Source of the DNA: Luzula sylvatica
Lineage: Eukaryota; Streptophyta; Magnoliopsida; Poales; Juncaceae
Length of the DNA: 64,000 bases
Direction of reading: 5' to 3'
Assembly (NCBI GenBank): GCA_946800325.1
Contig: OX326956.1
Coordinates: 12,751,167-12,815,166, forward strand
The notes below the pieces were generated by a model. That model saw nothing but the letters and a program-made list of their open reading frames with translations. It was not told the DNA's origin and did not search any database. Position 1 is the first letter of the stretch. The number at the start of each line of letters is the position of its first letter. A program made the translations under genes and the position numbers. Of the stretch, positions 1 through 11,400 are shown piece after piece.

Positions 1-340
1 TGTACCGTTAGATTTACATCAAGATTTTGATTTTGCAATCAAATAACTCCGGAAGGTGTGTTTTTGTTAGTTAAGGATATTGTTAAATTCGTAACATTTC
101 ATGCTCAATTGATTGATTACTAAATGAGAAAAAGTTGTCAATAATATACATATTATTTACATAAAAAGTATATTGTCACAATGTCATTCAAACCTCGGTT
201 TATATGCAAAGACACAACAATAATGATGACATGTTTAAAAGGCTTAACTTATACCAAATAAAATGATGAAATGCTTAAACATCTTAACATAGACGATATA
301 CCACGTGGAATTATTAAGGATAATTATACCATATCCACTC

Positions 341-568
341 ATTTCCTCACCACATCCTCTATATCACTAATTAATTATTAATTGATGATTAATTAATATG
401 ATCATTAACAAAAATATATTTGATTAATAATTAATTAATATTAACTAAGAATTGTTAATATATTTTTTTTTTAATTATATATTAATTAATTATTAATCGG
501 ATGTATTTTTGTTTATGATCATACTAATTAATCATCAATTAGAAATATAAAGAATGTTGTGAGGAAAT
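341..568. repeat. MITE with long inverted repeats
   Basis: The left end ATTTCCTCACCACATCC and the reverse complement of the right end near 545-568 match over about 70 bp with few mismatches, so the 228-bp block folds into a hairpin. The centre is AT-rich (ATTAATTA runs). No clean target duplication remains, so the superfamily is not assigned. A worn relative lies at about 972-1169. Confidence 0.5.
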
Positions 569-716
569 ATAAGGGTACAATATATGGCCTCAATTATTGT
601 GTGGATGTAAAATAGATTAACAATATTGCACCAAATGGCATGTTTCATTTATGCTTGTGTTATGTATATACCGTGGCACAAAAATATGGGAACAGGATTA
701 TATCTCCAAAATTCAT

Positions 717-740
717 CTCTCTCTCCCTCTCTCTCTCTCT
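717..740. repeat. CT microsatellite
   Basis: Short pyrimidine tract of CT dinucleotides with one CC interruption. No gene is visible next to it. Confidence 0.6.
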
Positions 741-1665
741 AAGAACCAGAAAAAAAAATGAGAAAACAAAAGTGAATCTGAAATGGGGGTGGGGCTAACC
801 CTAGTCGCCTATTTATTGATTCATGGAGTAAGGGTCTTTCTTCTCTAACTAATGACGACTTCTCGACGACTGGCTCTTGGCTAGGTAGCACTTTAATTAG
901 GTCAATTTTGTTCCATTCTGTAATGTAATCCTATTATAGCCCATTTATTGTGCTCCTGAAATTACCTCGGCTGTTCTCTATGTCACGAATTAACAATTAA
1001 TTATTTTGATGATTAATAAAAACACACTTCATTAACAATTAATTAATATATAATTAAAATATGTATCAAATAACAGTTAAATAATTAATATCAATTAATT
1101 GTTAATAAATTATTCTTTAGATAATTATTATGGTAATTAATCATTAATTTGTGATATAAAGGAGAGTACGAAAATTTGGGGGAAAACCAGAATTGTCCAC
1201 TTTATGGTGTTGTAAATTTTTTTATCTTTTTATTATATACAAGAGCTCGACAATTTGCCGTCTTTCTTTAAAAAAAAAATATGAGAACAAAAGACAATAT
1301 ATACTTGATTTTTTATAACAAGAAAAATAAATCAGTATGGAAACAAAAAGACAATACTTGATTCATACATAATACAAAAGGAGAAAACATACTATGTTGT
1401 CATAACTCACCCAAATAACTTTGATGTGGTGGACAAATTAGAATTAGCTGAATTAATTAATATCTAAATTAAAATTAATTGACACGTTTAATTGATACAT
1501 CAATTATTTTAATGTGTTAATATTAATATAAGTTAATGGACATGTCAATCTTTAACCGATTAATAAGTCATTAATTAATTTAGTTGTGTTAATAATCAAT
1601 TCACTTAAACATTCTTGTCACGTCATCAAGGATGTGTGAAAATTTTTTGGGGCACCACATATAAC
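741..1665. other. AT-rich intergenic DNA with worn MITE
   Basis: No coding exon is recognisable. About 972-1169 is a degenerate inverted repeat related to the 341-568 MITE: a CTCTATGTCACGAATTAA-type left arm faces a mirrored GTGATATAAAGGAGAG right arm. The rest is ATTAATTA-rich sequence with no structure I can name. Confidence 0.4.
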
Positions 1666-2279
1666 TAGGGGTGTAAACGGTTCGGATAGTGGTCATACCA
1701 GATCCGGATCCGTATTTTTTTCCGGATACTGATACAGATACGGATATTCCCGGATCCGGATACGGTTCGGATATTAAACGGATACGGATTCGGTTCGGAT
1801 ATCTCGGATATGGATACGAATATGGGTATTATTCGGATAGTTCAGACGGATATTTTGTATGTAACATAACTATTTATTTTACCAACGAATCTCAAACAAT
1901 ATCAAAATAATACTTAAATAATACATAAAAGGACATTATAATTTTACGAAACAAAATCAAGTATTTGTCAAATATTTTGGGATTTGGAAAAGCATACATG
2001 AATGATTCATTTTCTTTTAGAATGAACTCGGTTTATTAATTATAAGTCATGCAAACATAAACTTATATTGGGTCTATAAGACCATAGTTATTTAAAAACA
2101 TAATAAAATTTCAAAAACGGATATCCGTTTTTATACTGTTATTCGGATCCGGATCCGATCCCTATTATCAAAACCGAATCCGGATCCGCATTCGAAAAAA
2201 CGGATCCGGGCGGATCCGGATATTTAGGCGGATTCGGTTCGGGTCGGTTCGGATAATATCCTAACCGTTTACATCCCTA
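1666..2279. mobile_element. hAT (Ac-like) non-autonomous element, 614 bp
   Basis: Terminal inverted repeats TAGGGGTGTAAACGGTTCGG and TAGGGATGTAAACGGTTAGG are flanked by a perfect 8-bp target duplication CATATAAC (1658-1665 and 2280-2287), which is diagnostic for hAT. The start resembles the Ac terminus, and AAACGG, the motif bound by Ac transposase, lies in both termini. Both subterminal zones are packed with CGGATCCGGATACGG-like repeats. The centre is AT-rich and has no transposase. The 73-codon open frame at 1689-1910 is an artefact of the repeats. Confidence 0.88.
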
Positions 2280-2857
2280 CATATAACCCCATACAAAATA
2301 TCAAATAAAATCATTACTTAGAAAATATGGACCAAATATATTGTCCGATGAATCTTTTTTTTTTTTGGGTTTTGGGAGTTAACGTGTTGTGGATTTAACT
2401 TGGATATTTATACAAAATAATAAGAGTAATTCGATACAACATGCTCTCGCAACATGATTGACATCAGGATGATGAGGTGTACGGTGTGTACTGAATTTGG
2501 TTAGCAAGAGTGAGAATCACTTTGGCGAGAGGAAGTCGAAAGAAAAAAAAAAATTATAGTGTAAATACAATATTCAACGTAGAATCAATATTCGGTTGCG
2601 AGAGTATTTTGTGTAGAATTACTCAAATAATAAGGCATGAGGTAAAAATGATTTGCGGTTCATAGAAATTGAAGTTATTTGATCAATTTGAATGCTTGGC
2701 TTACACGGTACCAAACATTCGTACCACATAAGACACAAGTTCACAAATTTTTATAGCGAAGTGAAAATAGGCCTAAATGACATGTAATTAGCATAAAATT
2801 CATAAATTTTTTAATGCATTGTTATGTGTAAGTATTTTAATTCGCTCATCGCGTTAC

Positions 2858-3021
2858 CTGTACTCTCCGTATGATTTAGTCGTCCATCAGAGTATAACGG
2901 ATCAATTTTCTTATCCAACAATTGCAAAATAATTTTAACTGTCAAATTATCACCAATGGTTTGTCTAGCAGCTGCCAAGTACAACGAAGATACACCTGTT
3001 TTATTGCGAAACAATGTATGC

Positions 3022-3069
<48 letters not shown>

Positions 3070-3268
3070 GCTAACATAATTAATTAAGTACCAAGGATTT
3101 GGTACTTAATGTTTTTTAACCATTCGATTTGCATTGAGATTTGTGCATTTAATGATGTGCACAAAATTTAATGATCATCATGAAAAAACACAAATCTCAA
3201 TTCAAATCCAATAGTTAAAAAACATTAAGTACAAAATCATTGGTACTTAATTAAGTATGTTAGCCTTC

Positions 3269-3309
<41 letters not shown>

Positions 3310-4506
3310 GTTCGGAATTTTAAAATCCGGTATTATTACTTTATTCCTGTCAAGCCAGACATGTCAGGTAATTTGTGACAATTAACACGTCGGAATTTCA
3401 AAATCCGGTACATACAGAATTTTAAAACAAGTTTCGAATTATATCTGAAATATTTTAAAAAAGAGAGTTATTTTTTGCATTTCACTCCCAAAAGAAGTCA
3501 CGTGCAGAATTATATGTTGCTCGGATACGCCGATACGGCGATACGTTTACGCGTATCGGATACGGCGATACGACAATTTAACATATGATTTAGGATATAA
3601 TGCGTGTATCGGATACGGATAGATTTTGATTTTTCGAAGTATTCGCGCAACATAGGCAGAATTGCTCCTATTTTTTATTTTTTATGTTCAACCCTCCAAA
3701 TGATATTACTGGTTCGTCCGTACTAGTACAATGTGATCTGTTTGATAACTTCGATTATTTCAAAAATAATGAAATTATGAGTTCAATTAATTGTATCTAG
3801 ACCTACGAATACTATTTTCATATACCCCCTCTAACAAAAAAAAAAATTCAAAATTAGTACCGTCATCGTTGAATTCGCATGCTAATATTGGATCTACTAC
3901 CATCAACTGCGAGACCACATCACTATAACCGCGCCTGGAAGCATCATGTAAGGCCGTGTCTCCATTTTTGTTCTTTTTTCTGAGCACAGACTTCAGCGTA
4001 ACATCATCATCACGGGCGAAATTAATGAGTTGCGCGACTGTCTCGTCATTCCCAGCCTTTGCAGCACAATGGAATGGCGTCTCAAGCATCTTATTTTGCG
4101 TTTTCCACAGGGACCTATCTTTTTGGCAAATCATGTTTACCAGCTCGGTGTGCCCATAGGTAGCTAGTACGTGAAGAACAGTGTTCCCCATATGTGTCGT
4201 GCTTTCGAGGTAGATGACTATTTCTTCCTTTATTTCCCAAGTCGGAGATGCCTCGGAGCCCTCCATGATCACATTCACCGTTACGCGATCTTGATTTTGT
4301 GATTCCCATTTTTCTTCGAGGCCCTCAACAGCATCACGGAAAAGCCAATCTGGCATATATACGGGCACAGGTACGGGCAAAACAGATTGTGTTTTTGTAT
4401 CACAATTCCCTTTCTTTGAATTGGATGAACTCGCTTCTTGATCGTGTTTTCCCATGTTTCTTTGGTGGAAGAATTGAATGAACTTCCTTACTGCGCAAGG
4501 GAGCAA
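2858..4506 (-). CDS. Ankyrin-repeat protein gene, partial (two exons seen)
   Basis: Exon 1 runs from an ATG at 4506 (or the in-frame ATG at 4455) to a donor after 3861 (GACG|GTAC). It encodes consecutive ankyrin repeats, recognisable as GNTVLHVLATYGHTELV, ETPFHCAAKAGNDETVAQLI and GDTALHDASRRGYSDVVSQL. Exon 2 (2995-2858, acceptor AACAG|GTGT, donor CAG|GTAAC) continues in phase 1 with VSSLYLAAARQ, another repeat. The predicted intron (3860-2996) holds two MITEs and AT/GT microsatellites. Plant ankyrin proteins of the ACD6/ITN1 kind place such repeats before a membrane-embedded PGG domain. No further exon or PGG domain is visible down to position 1, so the gene is either truncated or continues outside the window. 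The exact family member is not identifiable. Confidence 0.6.
3069..3271. mobile_element. Mutator-like MITE in ankyrin intron
   Basis: Near-perfect hairpin from GGCTAACATAATTAATTAAG to its mirrored copy ending GTATGTTAGCCTTCCTC. It is about 80% like the copy at 31032-31239, which has a near-perfect 9-bp target duplication. The left terminus has been overrun by a GT microsatellite (3051-3068). AT microsatellites flank both sides (about 3027-3050 and 3272-3306), so the duplication cannot be read. Confidence 0.65.
3512..3655. mobile_element. hAT MITE, 144 bp
   Basis: Termini ATATGTTGCTCGGATAC and, reversed, CTATGTTGCGCGAATAC lie between perfect 8-bp copies of GCAGAATT (3504-3511 and 3656-3663). 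The interior is built of GATACGG/CGTATCG repeats. It has no coding capacity. A diverged relative lies at about 50340-50945. Confidence 0.8.
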
Positions 4507-5654
4507 AATATAAAGATGTTTGGCTGGTCAACGAGCTCATCCGCGACAAGTTGCTCGGGAAGACCTTTACAAACATTAAACATTGGGATTTTTTAATTTA
4601 ATCCTATGAAAAGTTAAAATAGCAAAAATAACTTATTATTTTAAATTTTTTTCTCATAACCTTGTGCGGTATTTTGAGTTTCGTAAAAGTATCTTCTTTT
4701 TATTTTGGAAAAATATATTATGCCTTCGTCACTGGAGGATGTTTAATTGTATTGTTTAAATTATTTTACTAAACCAATTCAATAGAACGTTAATTTGAAT
4801 GATAATCAATCTAATTAAACATTCTTCATCGACGCGTCAAAAAAATTTACATGAAAGTGTAGAGCATCATAACAAACCACTTTTAGTTTCTAAATAATCT
4901 TCTTTTTTATGTCAGATGAATTTAGCGATGTCAACCTTACGGATACGGATCTGATATATATGTATCCATATTTTTACCCATATTAATATGAGTAATTTTA
5001 CCCGTTCAATTAAGCATCTCCTCATGTTTATTTCATAATGTTTTATATAAATAGCAATGTTGCAAATAGCGTGTAACGGTCCCTAGCAGGGTAATCATTT
5101 TACATAGCAATAGCGAGTAGTGCCTCAATTTCGAGATCTATTGCGGATGATATAATTTGCAGAATGTAAAATAATTTATGAAATATAAAAAAATGAGCAT
5201 CATCAAAAAATCAAAACATCTCAACCTAAATAAGAAACGCGGTTTTGATTTATTTATCAACCAAAATAATTTTTAATTATTAAAATTTTCATGAAATAAA
5301 TTTCTTTAATTAAATTCATTTTTTTTTATAATTAATCTAAAAATATTGTATTTAACCGTGACAGGCTACAAAACAGCAGCGCATAGTTTTTTTTCTCTAA
5401 ATTAAGCTATATCGGTATTGCATAGCGTTTATCGAAATTATTTGCAACCATGATAAATAATAAAATATATTAACACAAAATAATTAATAAAATTATGATG
5501 ACACACCAAAGCACATTAATATCACTAAATTACTGGCACAAAATACATAATAAAATATTTTTTTAAGTCATCGAAAATAAAATATGACGTCATTTCATTG
5601 AACGATTCCTTCTTTTTAGCAAAAGGAAGCATCAATACAAACCTATATAAAAAA
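4507..5654. other. Intergenic, no gene seen
   Basis: AT-rich DNA. A TTGCAAATAGCG-type motif near 5055 faces a mirrored CGCTATGCAATA/TTTGCAACC stretch near 5415-5451, which suggests a worn hAT-like MITE of about 400 bp, but no target duplication is evident. Nothing else is supported. Confidence 0.3.
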
Positions 5655-6080
5655 CATAATGTTGGTTCAAATTTTCTAGGGTTTGATTATCTCAAAATAA
5701 TGTCGATGCCACTAATCTATTTACGGGAGTGACATTTACAGAGATAGAAGACATAACCCACAAAAGGATCAAAAGAAGAATCAAGACGTCGGAAGTCAAG
5801 ACTATGATCAAGATAAACACAAGTAAAGTTCACTCAAGAATAGTCAGGACACCAAGGATCAAGATGTCGAAGAATCGCGAAGATACACAAAAATCAAGAC
5901 ATCGAAGAATCACGGAATCAAGACATCGAAGATTCCGCAAGTTGGGAAATCATACAAATCACCAAAACAACTTATAGGTATGCCTAAACTTGTTTATGAA
6001 TTATTAAGCTCAAAATTAGTCAAAGAAATATATTCGAAATCCATCAAAACGATGAAATAAAATATAAGACTGACAGTAGG

Positions 6081-6637
6081 ATGTCCGTTATAACGGAACT
6101 CATAGTCCGTTGTAACGGACATGCTCGTCCTATTCAAGATTGAAAAACACAGTATAGTCTGTTATAATGGATTAACCAGTCCGTTGTAACGGACACATGC
6201 AAAGCGTTGTAACGAAAGTATTACCGTTATAACGCTAATTAAATCGAAACTTGAAGAAAACCACAGAACTATGTCCGTTGTAACGGACTATAATGTCCGT
6301 TGTAACGGACATTGAACTCACTTCAGTATACCAAATATTACTCATTGTCCGTTGTAACGGAATCATCAATCTGTTGTAACGGACAAACATCAACCGTTGT
6401 AACGGAATAATCTTCGTTATAACGGATAGATAAAACAAACCTGAAGCGAGGTCATAGTTGAATGTCCGTTGTAACGGACTGTGTAGTTCGTTATAACGAA
6501 CTCTTAATTCATGAACTCCGTTATAACGGACCCTATTTCCGTTGTAACGGACTATGAAAAATATGAATATATTGGCTGTAACGGCTAGTTTGACTTCTGG
6601 TCCGTTGTAACGGATTACATGTCCGTTGTAACGGACT
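6081..6637 (+). promoter_or_regulatory. Array of about 18 CGTTRTAACG dyads in U3
   Basis: Copies of (T)CCGTTGTAACGG(A), with CCGTTATAACGG variants, repeat through 560 bp just upstream of the LTR TATA box. Start-to-start distances of neighbouring pairs are 20-23 bp, most often 22. On the element's sense strand the central dinucleotide is GT or AT. The dyads contain inverted YAACGG, a plant MYB-type core, so enhancer function is plausible; that is inference. Confidence 0.8.
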
Positions 6638-6675
6638 GTGCAGAAAAAGCAAGATAAGGGAAGGGTCTATGTGTT

Positions 6676-6682
6676 CTATAAA
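6676..6682 (+). promoter_or_regulatory. TATA box of Copia A LTR
   Basis: TATAAAT stands about 40 bp after the last dyad and 580 bp before the LTR end. The B2 LTR ends exactly at this motif in the 3' LTR copy. Confidence 0.6.
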
Positions 6683-7258
6683 TAGAATCATTCTCTCATT
6701 CTCTCTTATGATCTCAACCATTATATTTTCCCAATCAAAAGAGAGAATCCTAGATTTACATCTTGAGCTTAATCTTCTAAAATATTCTTAGAGATTATTA
6801 GATCCCTCTTCATTCCACAAAATACGATTCTCAACTTACGTGACCGATCACGTCCAGTTCGTATTAGACAATTGTAATAGGCTAGTGCAAAGATTGTAAA
6901 GCCCGCCATAGATCCATAGAAGCGTGTAAATCGATCTAGGCAAAACTTGTAATTACTTGATTTGGGTATTCAATCGAAAGCCGAAAAGGCGCAAGGCAAC
7001 CCCGGAGACGTAGGTACTTGCAATCAATCGGGTCGGTCGATTGAGCAAGTAGCCGGTGAGTTAAATCTACAAAGCAACCACCTACCTAACTCCGTAAACA
7101 AATATCTTGTGTTATTTATTTCGATATTGTATTTCTTTCTCTAATTTATTTACGCTTCCGCATCAAATAGTAATTGTATTCCATTACCGCGAAAATTGGA
7201 TTTTAGGACTTCCTATTCACCCCCCCCCCCCCCCTCTAGGTCTAAATTAAACAACAAT

Positions 7259-7270
7259 TGGTATCAGAGC
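7259..7270 (+). other. Primer-binding site of Copia A
   Basis: TGGTATCAGAGC, complementary to the 3' end of initiator methionine tRNA, the usual primer of plant Copia elements. It lies two bases after the LTR end. Confidence 0.9.
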
Positions 7271-7317
7271 AAAATACTAACCGTCTCTTTGTGTAAGTGA
7301 CAATTTGTATAACGATC

Positions 7318-9681
7318 ATGGCCTTAATCGGTAATAGGACCCAAATTACATACCCTGATAAATTAGATGGAAAGAATTGGAATCTTTGGAAGAGATGCAT
7401 GTTAAATGTATTTACTATCCAAAGATTGAGATCATTGGTGGAAAAAGGTTTCGAGGTTTTCACGGTAAGTACCTCCGAAACCAACCCCACGCGAAAAATA
7501 TGCCACGGCACCGATCTCGATGTGACCGCCGACACATATGCCCAAAACCTTATTCTAACAAATATCGTTGGGTCACTTTCCATAATTGTGGATGGATGTA
7601 CATCTCATTCTATGTGGCGAGCGCTTCTAGACCGATTTGAAGGAAACGATAGAATGAAGAGAACCAAATTAATGGGACTCGAACAATCATTTGATCGTTT
7701 CCGAATGATCGAGAATGAATCCGTAGATGATATGTACTCACGAATGACCCATATCAAAAACGGATTCATCGCTCTAGGAGAAACACTAACAAATTCTCGA
7801 GTTGTAGGTAAGCTAATTCGAGCTATGCCGTCGAATTGGGAAACTCTCCTCGTCGCCTTGGAAACCATGATGGCCACCCAAGACATCACTCCGGAAATTC
7901 TCGTAAGTTATCTCCGGAATTTCGAGGCACGCATGAACCAACGAAGCAACAATATGACGAGCACCTCATATTCCGAAAATCATGCCAACTTTGTTATCGA
8001 CACGAACGAAAACGAAAACGAGATGTCTTTGTTGGTAAGGAGACACGAGGATTTAAAAGATCAAGAGCGCAAATTCAACGATGACCGAAAGCGCCAACAC
8101 TTGAAACCGATGTGTTTCGAGTGCAAGAAAATGGACCACACAACCGATACGTGTTGGACCATACATCCCGAACACGCACCATGGAACAAACGTGAAGACA
8201 ATCCAAGAGGTAATGATAGAAAGGATTCTAGGTGTGAACGAAAACACGAGTATAAAGACCAAACCGACAAAGGCAAAAATAAGGTGAAGAAATCCGGTAA
8301 GACGAATGCCTTCATAGTCGATTCGGATCCATGGGGGAATTCGGATTGCTCAAGCACATCCACCGACTCGGAATATCTATATGACAATGAAGGCGTGGAT
8401 GTGGGACTAATGGCAAATACACCACCAAACGTAAATGACGTGGTTGAGCGAGCCATTCAAGAAATGCTCATGCAAAACACCCCTCTTCCGGAACCAATTG
8501 CCTATGTTGCTCCTCAAGTTGTTCCGCAAACTTCCGACATCGATGCTTCGCATGACCCCGGTCATGAGGTAATCCTAAACTCTAAACTCAAATCAATTTC
8601 GATAAAGGAAGACTCTAGCTCATCTGATGAATCGGAAAGTGAGTTAGAATTTGACTCTCACAAGAGTCTAATGCGAGAAGTCAGTCGACTTCGACAGAGT
8701 GAAATTGAAAAAGAGAGCATGATTCTAAATCTCAAGGCTAAGGTATCCTCTCTTGAATTATCGGTAATGTCGCACAAAGCACAATTAACGGAATTTAACG
8801 GATTTTCAAAAAGCGAGACCTCATCTCTAAAAGTCGAAATCCAAAATTTGAAATTTGTGAATGAGTCCTTGAAGAGCGCATGTGTATCACTTACACCTAG
8901 CACTCCTTCATTGGACAAAGTCTTGGAGGGACAAAATCCCAATGATAAGTCGGGTCTAGGATTTAAGAAGACTAACGGTCATAAACCCGTGTCTTCAAAA
9001 TCTCAAGATCAAAAAGGAAAACGGGAGTACAATACTAATACGAATCGCAGAAATGCTTTTATGTACCGCGACTTCAATAAGGGTAAAAGTGCTAAAATTA
9101 ACCAACCTAAAAATGTTAGAAACTGTAATAGGGTTAATCATTATGCACCTCACTCGTCTTATAGAGATAATCATACGGGACGAACCGAATGTTTATACAA
9201 ACGGGGATCCAATGGCTACTTCTATAAGGTGAGTTCACCACATGTCGCTAATAACCAACAACGTACTCCCAAACAATTCACAAGCACACAACGATTTAAC
9301 AAATCAAATAATAAGTGTGCGAAGCCGACAAAGCCGATAACTCAACCGAAAGATTACTTGAACCACTTACAATCTCACTTTGTCAAGAGTTCGGAAATCA
9401 TAAATAAACCGACTCGCGCATTTTGCAACTATTGTTGCAATATGGGACATATCTCAACGGGTTATCCCCTTCGAAAATCGCGACCAAATTCCACTTGGTT
9501 GTGGCTTCGAAAAGATCGAAACACGGCTAGCACGTCCACCTCAAATGGGGTGTGTCCGAAAGGTACTAAAAGTCATGTTTCCGCACTCCCTCATCCATGT
9601 TCGAAACAACGATTTGTATTGATAGAGGTGAAGTTTATCCTTGAATACTTTGCGAAAGAATTCAGGATTAATTATCTATAA
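7318..9681 (+). CDS. gag: Copia A gag, fused to a foreign tail
   Basis: The open frame is uninterrupted from the ATG at 7318 (reading MALIGNRTQITYPDKLDGKN). The first 210 residues look like a UBN2/Copia gag core. A CCHC zinc knuckle follows at about residues 266-279 (CFECKKMDHTTDTC), then an acidic Ser-rich stretch and a long coiled coil. A second knuckle near the end reads CNYCCNMGHISTGY, with the last Cys replaced by Tyr. Gag with a coiled coil and a late knuckle, followed by a WLWLRKD/CPKGTK stretch, resembles the Sirevirus branch of Copia. At about 9611 the sequence changes to B2 RNase-H-proximal DNA, so the last 23 codons are foreign and protease, integrase and RT are missing. It cannot be an autonomous element. 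Frame integrity over roughly 760 codons is notable given 3% LTR divergence. Confidence 0.8.
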   Translation: MALIGNRTQITYPDKLDGKNWNLWKRCMLNVFTIQRLRSLVEKGFEVFTVSTSETNPTRKICHGTDLDVTADTYAQNLILTNIVGSLSIIVDGCTSHSMWRALLDRFEGNDRMKRTKLMGLEQSFDRFRMIENESVDDMYSRMTHIKNGFIALGETLTNSRVVGKLIRAMPSNWETLLVALETMMATQDITPEILVSYLRNFEARMNQRSNNMTSTSYSENHANFVIDTNENENEMSLLVRRHEDLKDQERKFNDDRKRQHLKPMCFECKKMDHTTDTCWTIHPEHAPWNKREDNPRGNDRKDSRCERKHEYKDQTDKGKNKVKKSGKTNAFIVDSDPWGNSDCSSTSTDSEYLYDNEGVDVGLMANTPPNVNDVVERAIQEMLMQNTPLPEPIAYVAPQVVPQTSDIDASHDPGHEVILNSKLKSISIKEDSSSSDESESELEFDSHKSLMREVSRLRQSEIEKESMILNLKAKVSSLELSVMSHKAQLTEFNGFSKSETSSLKVEIQNLKFVNESLKSACVSLTPSTPSLDKVLEGQNPNDKSGLGFKKTNGHKPVSSKSQDQKGKREYNTNTNRRNAFMYRDFNKGKSAKINQPKNVRNCNRVNHYAPHSSYRDNHTGRTECLYKRGSNGYFYKVSSPHVANNQQRTPKQFTSTQRFNKSNNKCAKPTKPITQPKDYLNHLQSHFVKSSEIINKPTRAFCNYCCNMGHISTGYPLRKSRPNSTWLWLRKDRNTASTSTSNGVCPKGTKSHVSALPHPCSKQRFVLIEVKFILEYFAKEFRINYL

Positions 9682-11400
9682 TGGTGTGGAGGACGTGTTG
9701 GTTATAAAGAGTTATAATAAACAACAGTTTCCAAAGATTAAGCACGTCCAAATATGTAGCACGACTTTCGATCACAAAGTGTGTACATGTTTTGCTTAAA
9801 TGAAAACACGGTTATGTGGAAAGGTTCCACAAGACCAATAGTTTATGATTCTATTTACGGAGGCGAGTATATTGCGGTTATTAATCGCAAAAGGAAGTGG
9901 TATGGATCAAGGATACATGACCAAACTCTAGTAGTCACGAGTTATCTGATTTATGGTTGTTTATTGCGTGAGACGCAATAGTACCAGCCAAAAATGCCGA
10001 GGTCACAACCACTTCTAGCCAATACTCAGAAAATTTCATTTGATCCATGAAATTTTGTGAAAAGATGTGATCGTAGGTATTGGAAATGTTCCAATCCTGA
10101 TGATGATTAACACTAGCGGGAACGTGCGGACCCGTTTACAAAACCGCTCTCTCTAGTCGCGCGTGACTGTCATGCGATGACTATGGGTATGGAGATACCT
10201 AGAGGAGGAAGAAGAGAGTAGAGTGTAGTTATCTAATACGATAGTCCTCGCAGGTTATGGGTATGGAGATACCCATAGGTAAACATTGTATCACCCAAAT
10301 ACTTAGTCCATATGAATGCATCCCTTTTAAAAAATTTGTTTACTTAAATTAATATGCATTCACCTTATATGAAAACTGTGTGCTGGGTTGTGTAATATGA
10401 TTGTTACATGAACCTTGATTTGAACTTGTGTGGACGTCGACACGGTTGAGGACCATGTGCAGCAAAACCGTCACACTTAAAGTGTCATTTCTAAACATCC
10501 CTAGTCGCAGATCAGCTTGCTTAAGAGAGAAGCATTTCTATTATTAGATAATAGACTGAACGCGTACACTAGTACGTTTGCCGAGGAGATGATTATGTTT
10601 TGCTAATCATGGGACAAGGTGCTTGTCGAATCGGGAACGTAGATATATGTTAGGTTACATGTATTGGATATGACCGAAGCCGCGAGTCCATGACATGGTT
10701 TAATCATTATAGATGGACTTGCGACGGATGGGGTTTTAGGTTCTTCATACTTGAGGGGATCATTGATTGCGTTACGTGCGTAACACAATGCTTTGATATG
10801 ATCTTACGCTCACCGTAACAGGGAGTTAAAAGGGTCATCATTGGGTATTGTCCGAAACACGGAATTCAATGTGAGTCTCCAAGATAGGAATTGTTTATTC
10901 CGAAAGGAAGAGATATCTCTTAGGCGCCGCTCGATGAGTCGATTAACGAAATCTCTGGCCAGAGTCACTGATATTAATGGTTAATATCGATTGAAATTTG
11001 TTAAATCAACTCGGAATCGGGGAATAAGTATAGTTAATCAAATTATAAGGATGACTATAACCATGCCTTTTGATTAACGGATATCGCAAACAAGAGAACT
11101 AGTAATCGCTATTCGAGCTAGGCACAATGATCACAATCATTATTCGTTTAACATGGGTAGCTATGATGGAGTGACTAGATTCCGCTCATGAGCTTGTAGG
11201 TATTAGAAACAACCTACTGTCATCGTTAAGTCGAACCTACATGGTCACACAACGAGTCGTACTAAGTCGGGCTTGATCATAAAATCGGCACATTGGATGT
11301 GCATAGCTTGGTATTTGATACGCGAGCTATATTCTCTAAAATCGTGCGTATTGGATATGCATGAGTACCTTTTAGGTAGATCTGAAATTGAGTGGGAGAC
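9611..11400 (+). pseudogene. B2 Copia 3' internal part, extra copy
   Basis: This stretch is about 99.5% identical to 27298-29087 at a constant offset of 17687 bp. It begins in the region just before RNase H and carries a broken RNase H (frames around 9780-9980 resemble the Copia VIWK...TEAEYIAA part). It runs through the 3' noncoding tail to a polypurine tract GAGTGGGAGAC at 11390-11400, directly before an LTR. There are many stops and no functional frame. The left edge abuts element A gag with no recognisable signal. Confidence 0.75.

Larger units (their letters stand above)
5660..7256 (+). repeat. 5' LTR of Copia A
   Basis: 1597-bp LTR from TGTTGGTTC to AAACAACA, directly followed by the primer-binding site. 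U3 contains a stretch of ATCAAGACATCGAAGA-like direct repeats (5760-5950) and then the dyad array 6081-6637. A TATA box follows at 6676. A pyrimidine tract with 15 C lies near the end (7220-7234); the 3' copy has only 6. Confidence 0.88.

Noticed and set aside
1689..1910. Asp/Tyr/Gly-rich 73-codon frame
   Set aside because: Translation of CGGATAC-type repeats in the hAT element.
6081..6637. CRISPR-like array of regularly spaced short repeats
   Set aside because: Plant nuclear DNA; the repeats are 10-14-bp dyads with short spacers of about 10-13 bp, inside an LTR U3, with no cas genes.
7318..9681. Host zinc-knuckle gene
   Set aside because: It directly follows an LTR and primer-binding site and has Copia gag architecture, so it is retrotransposon gag.
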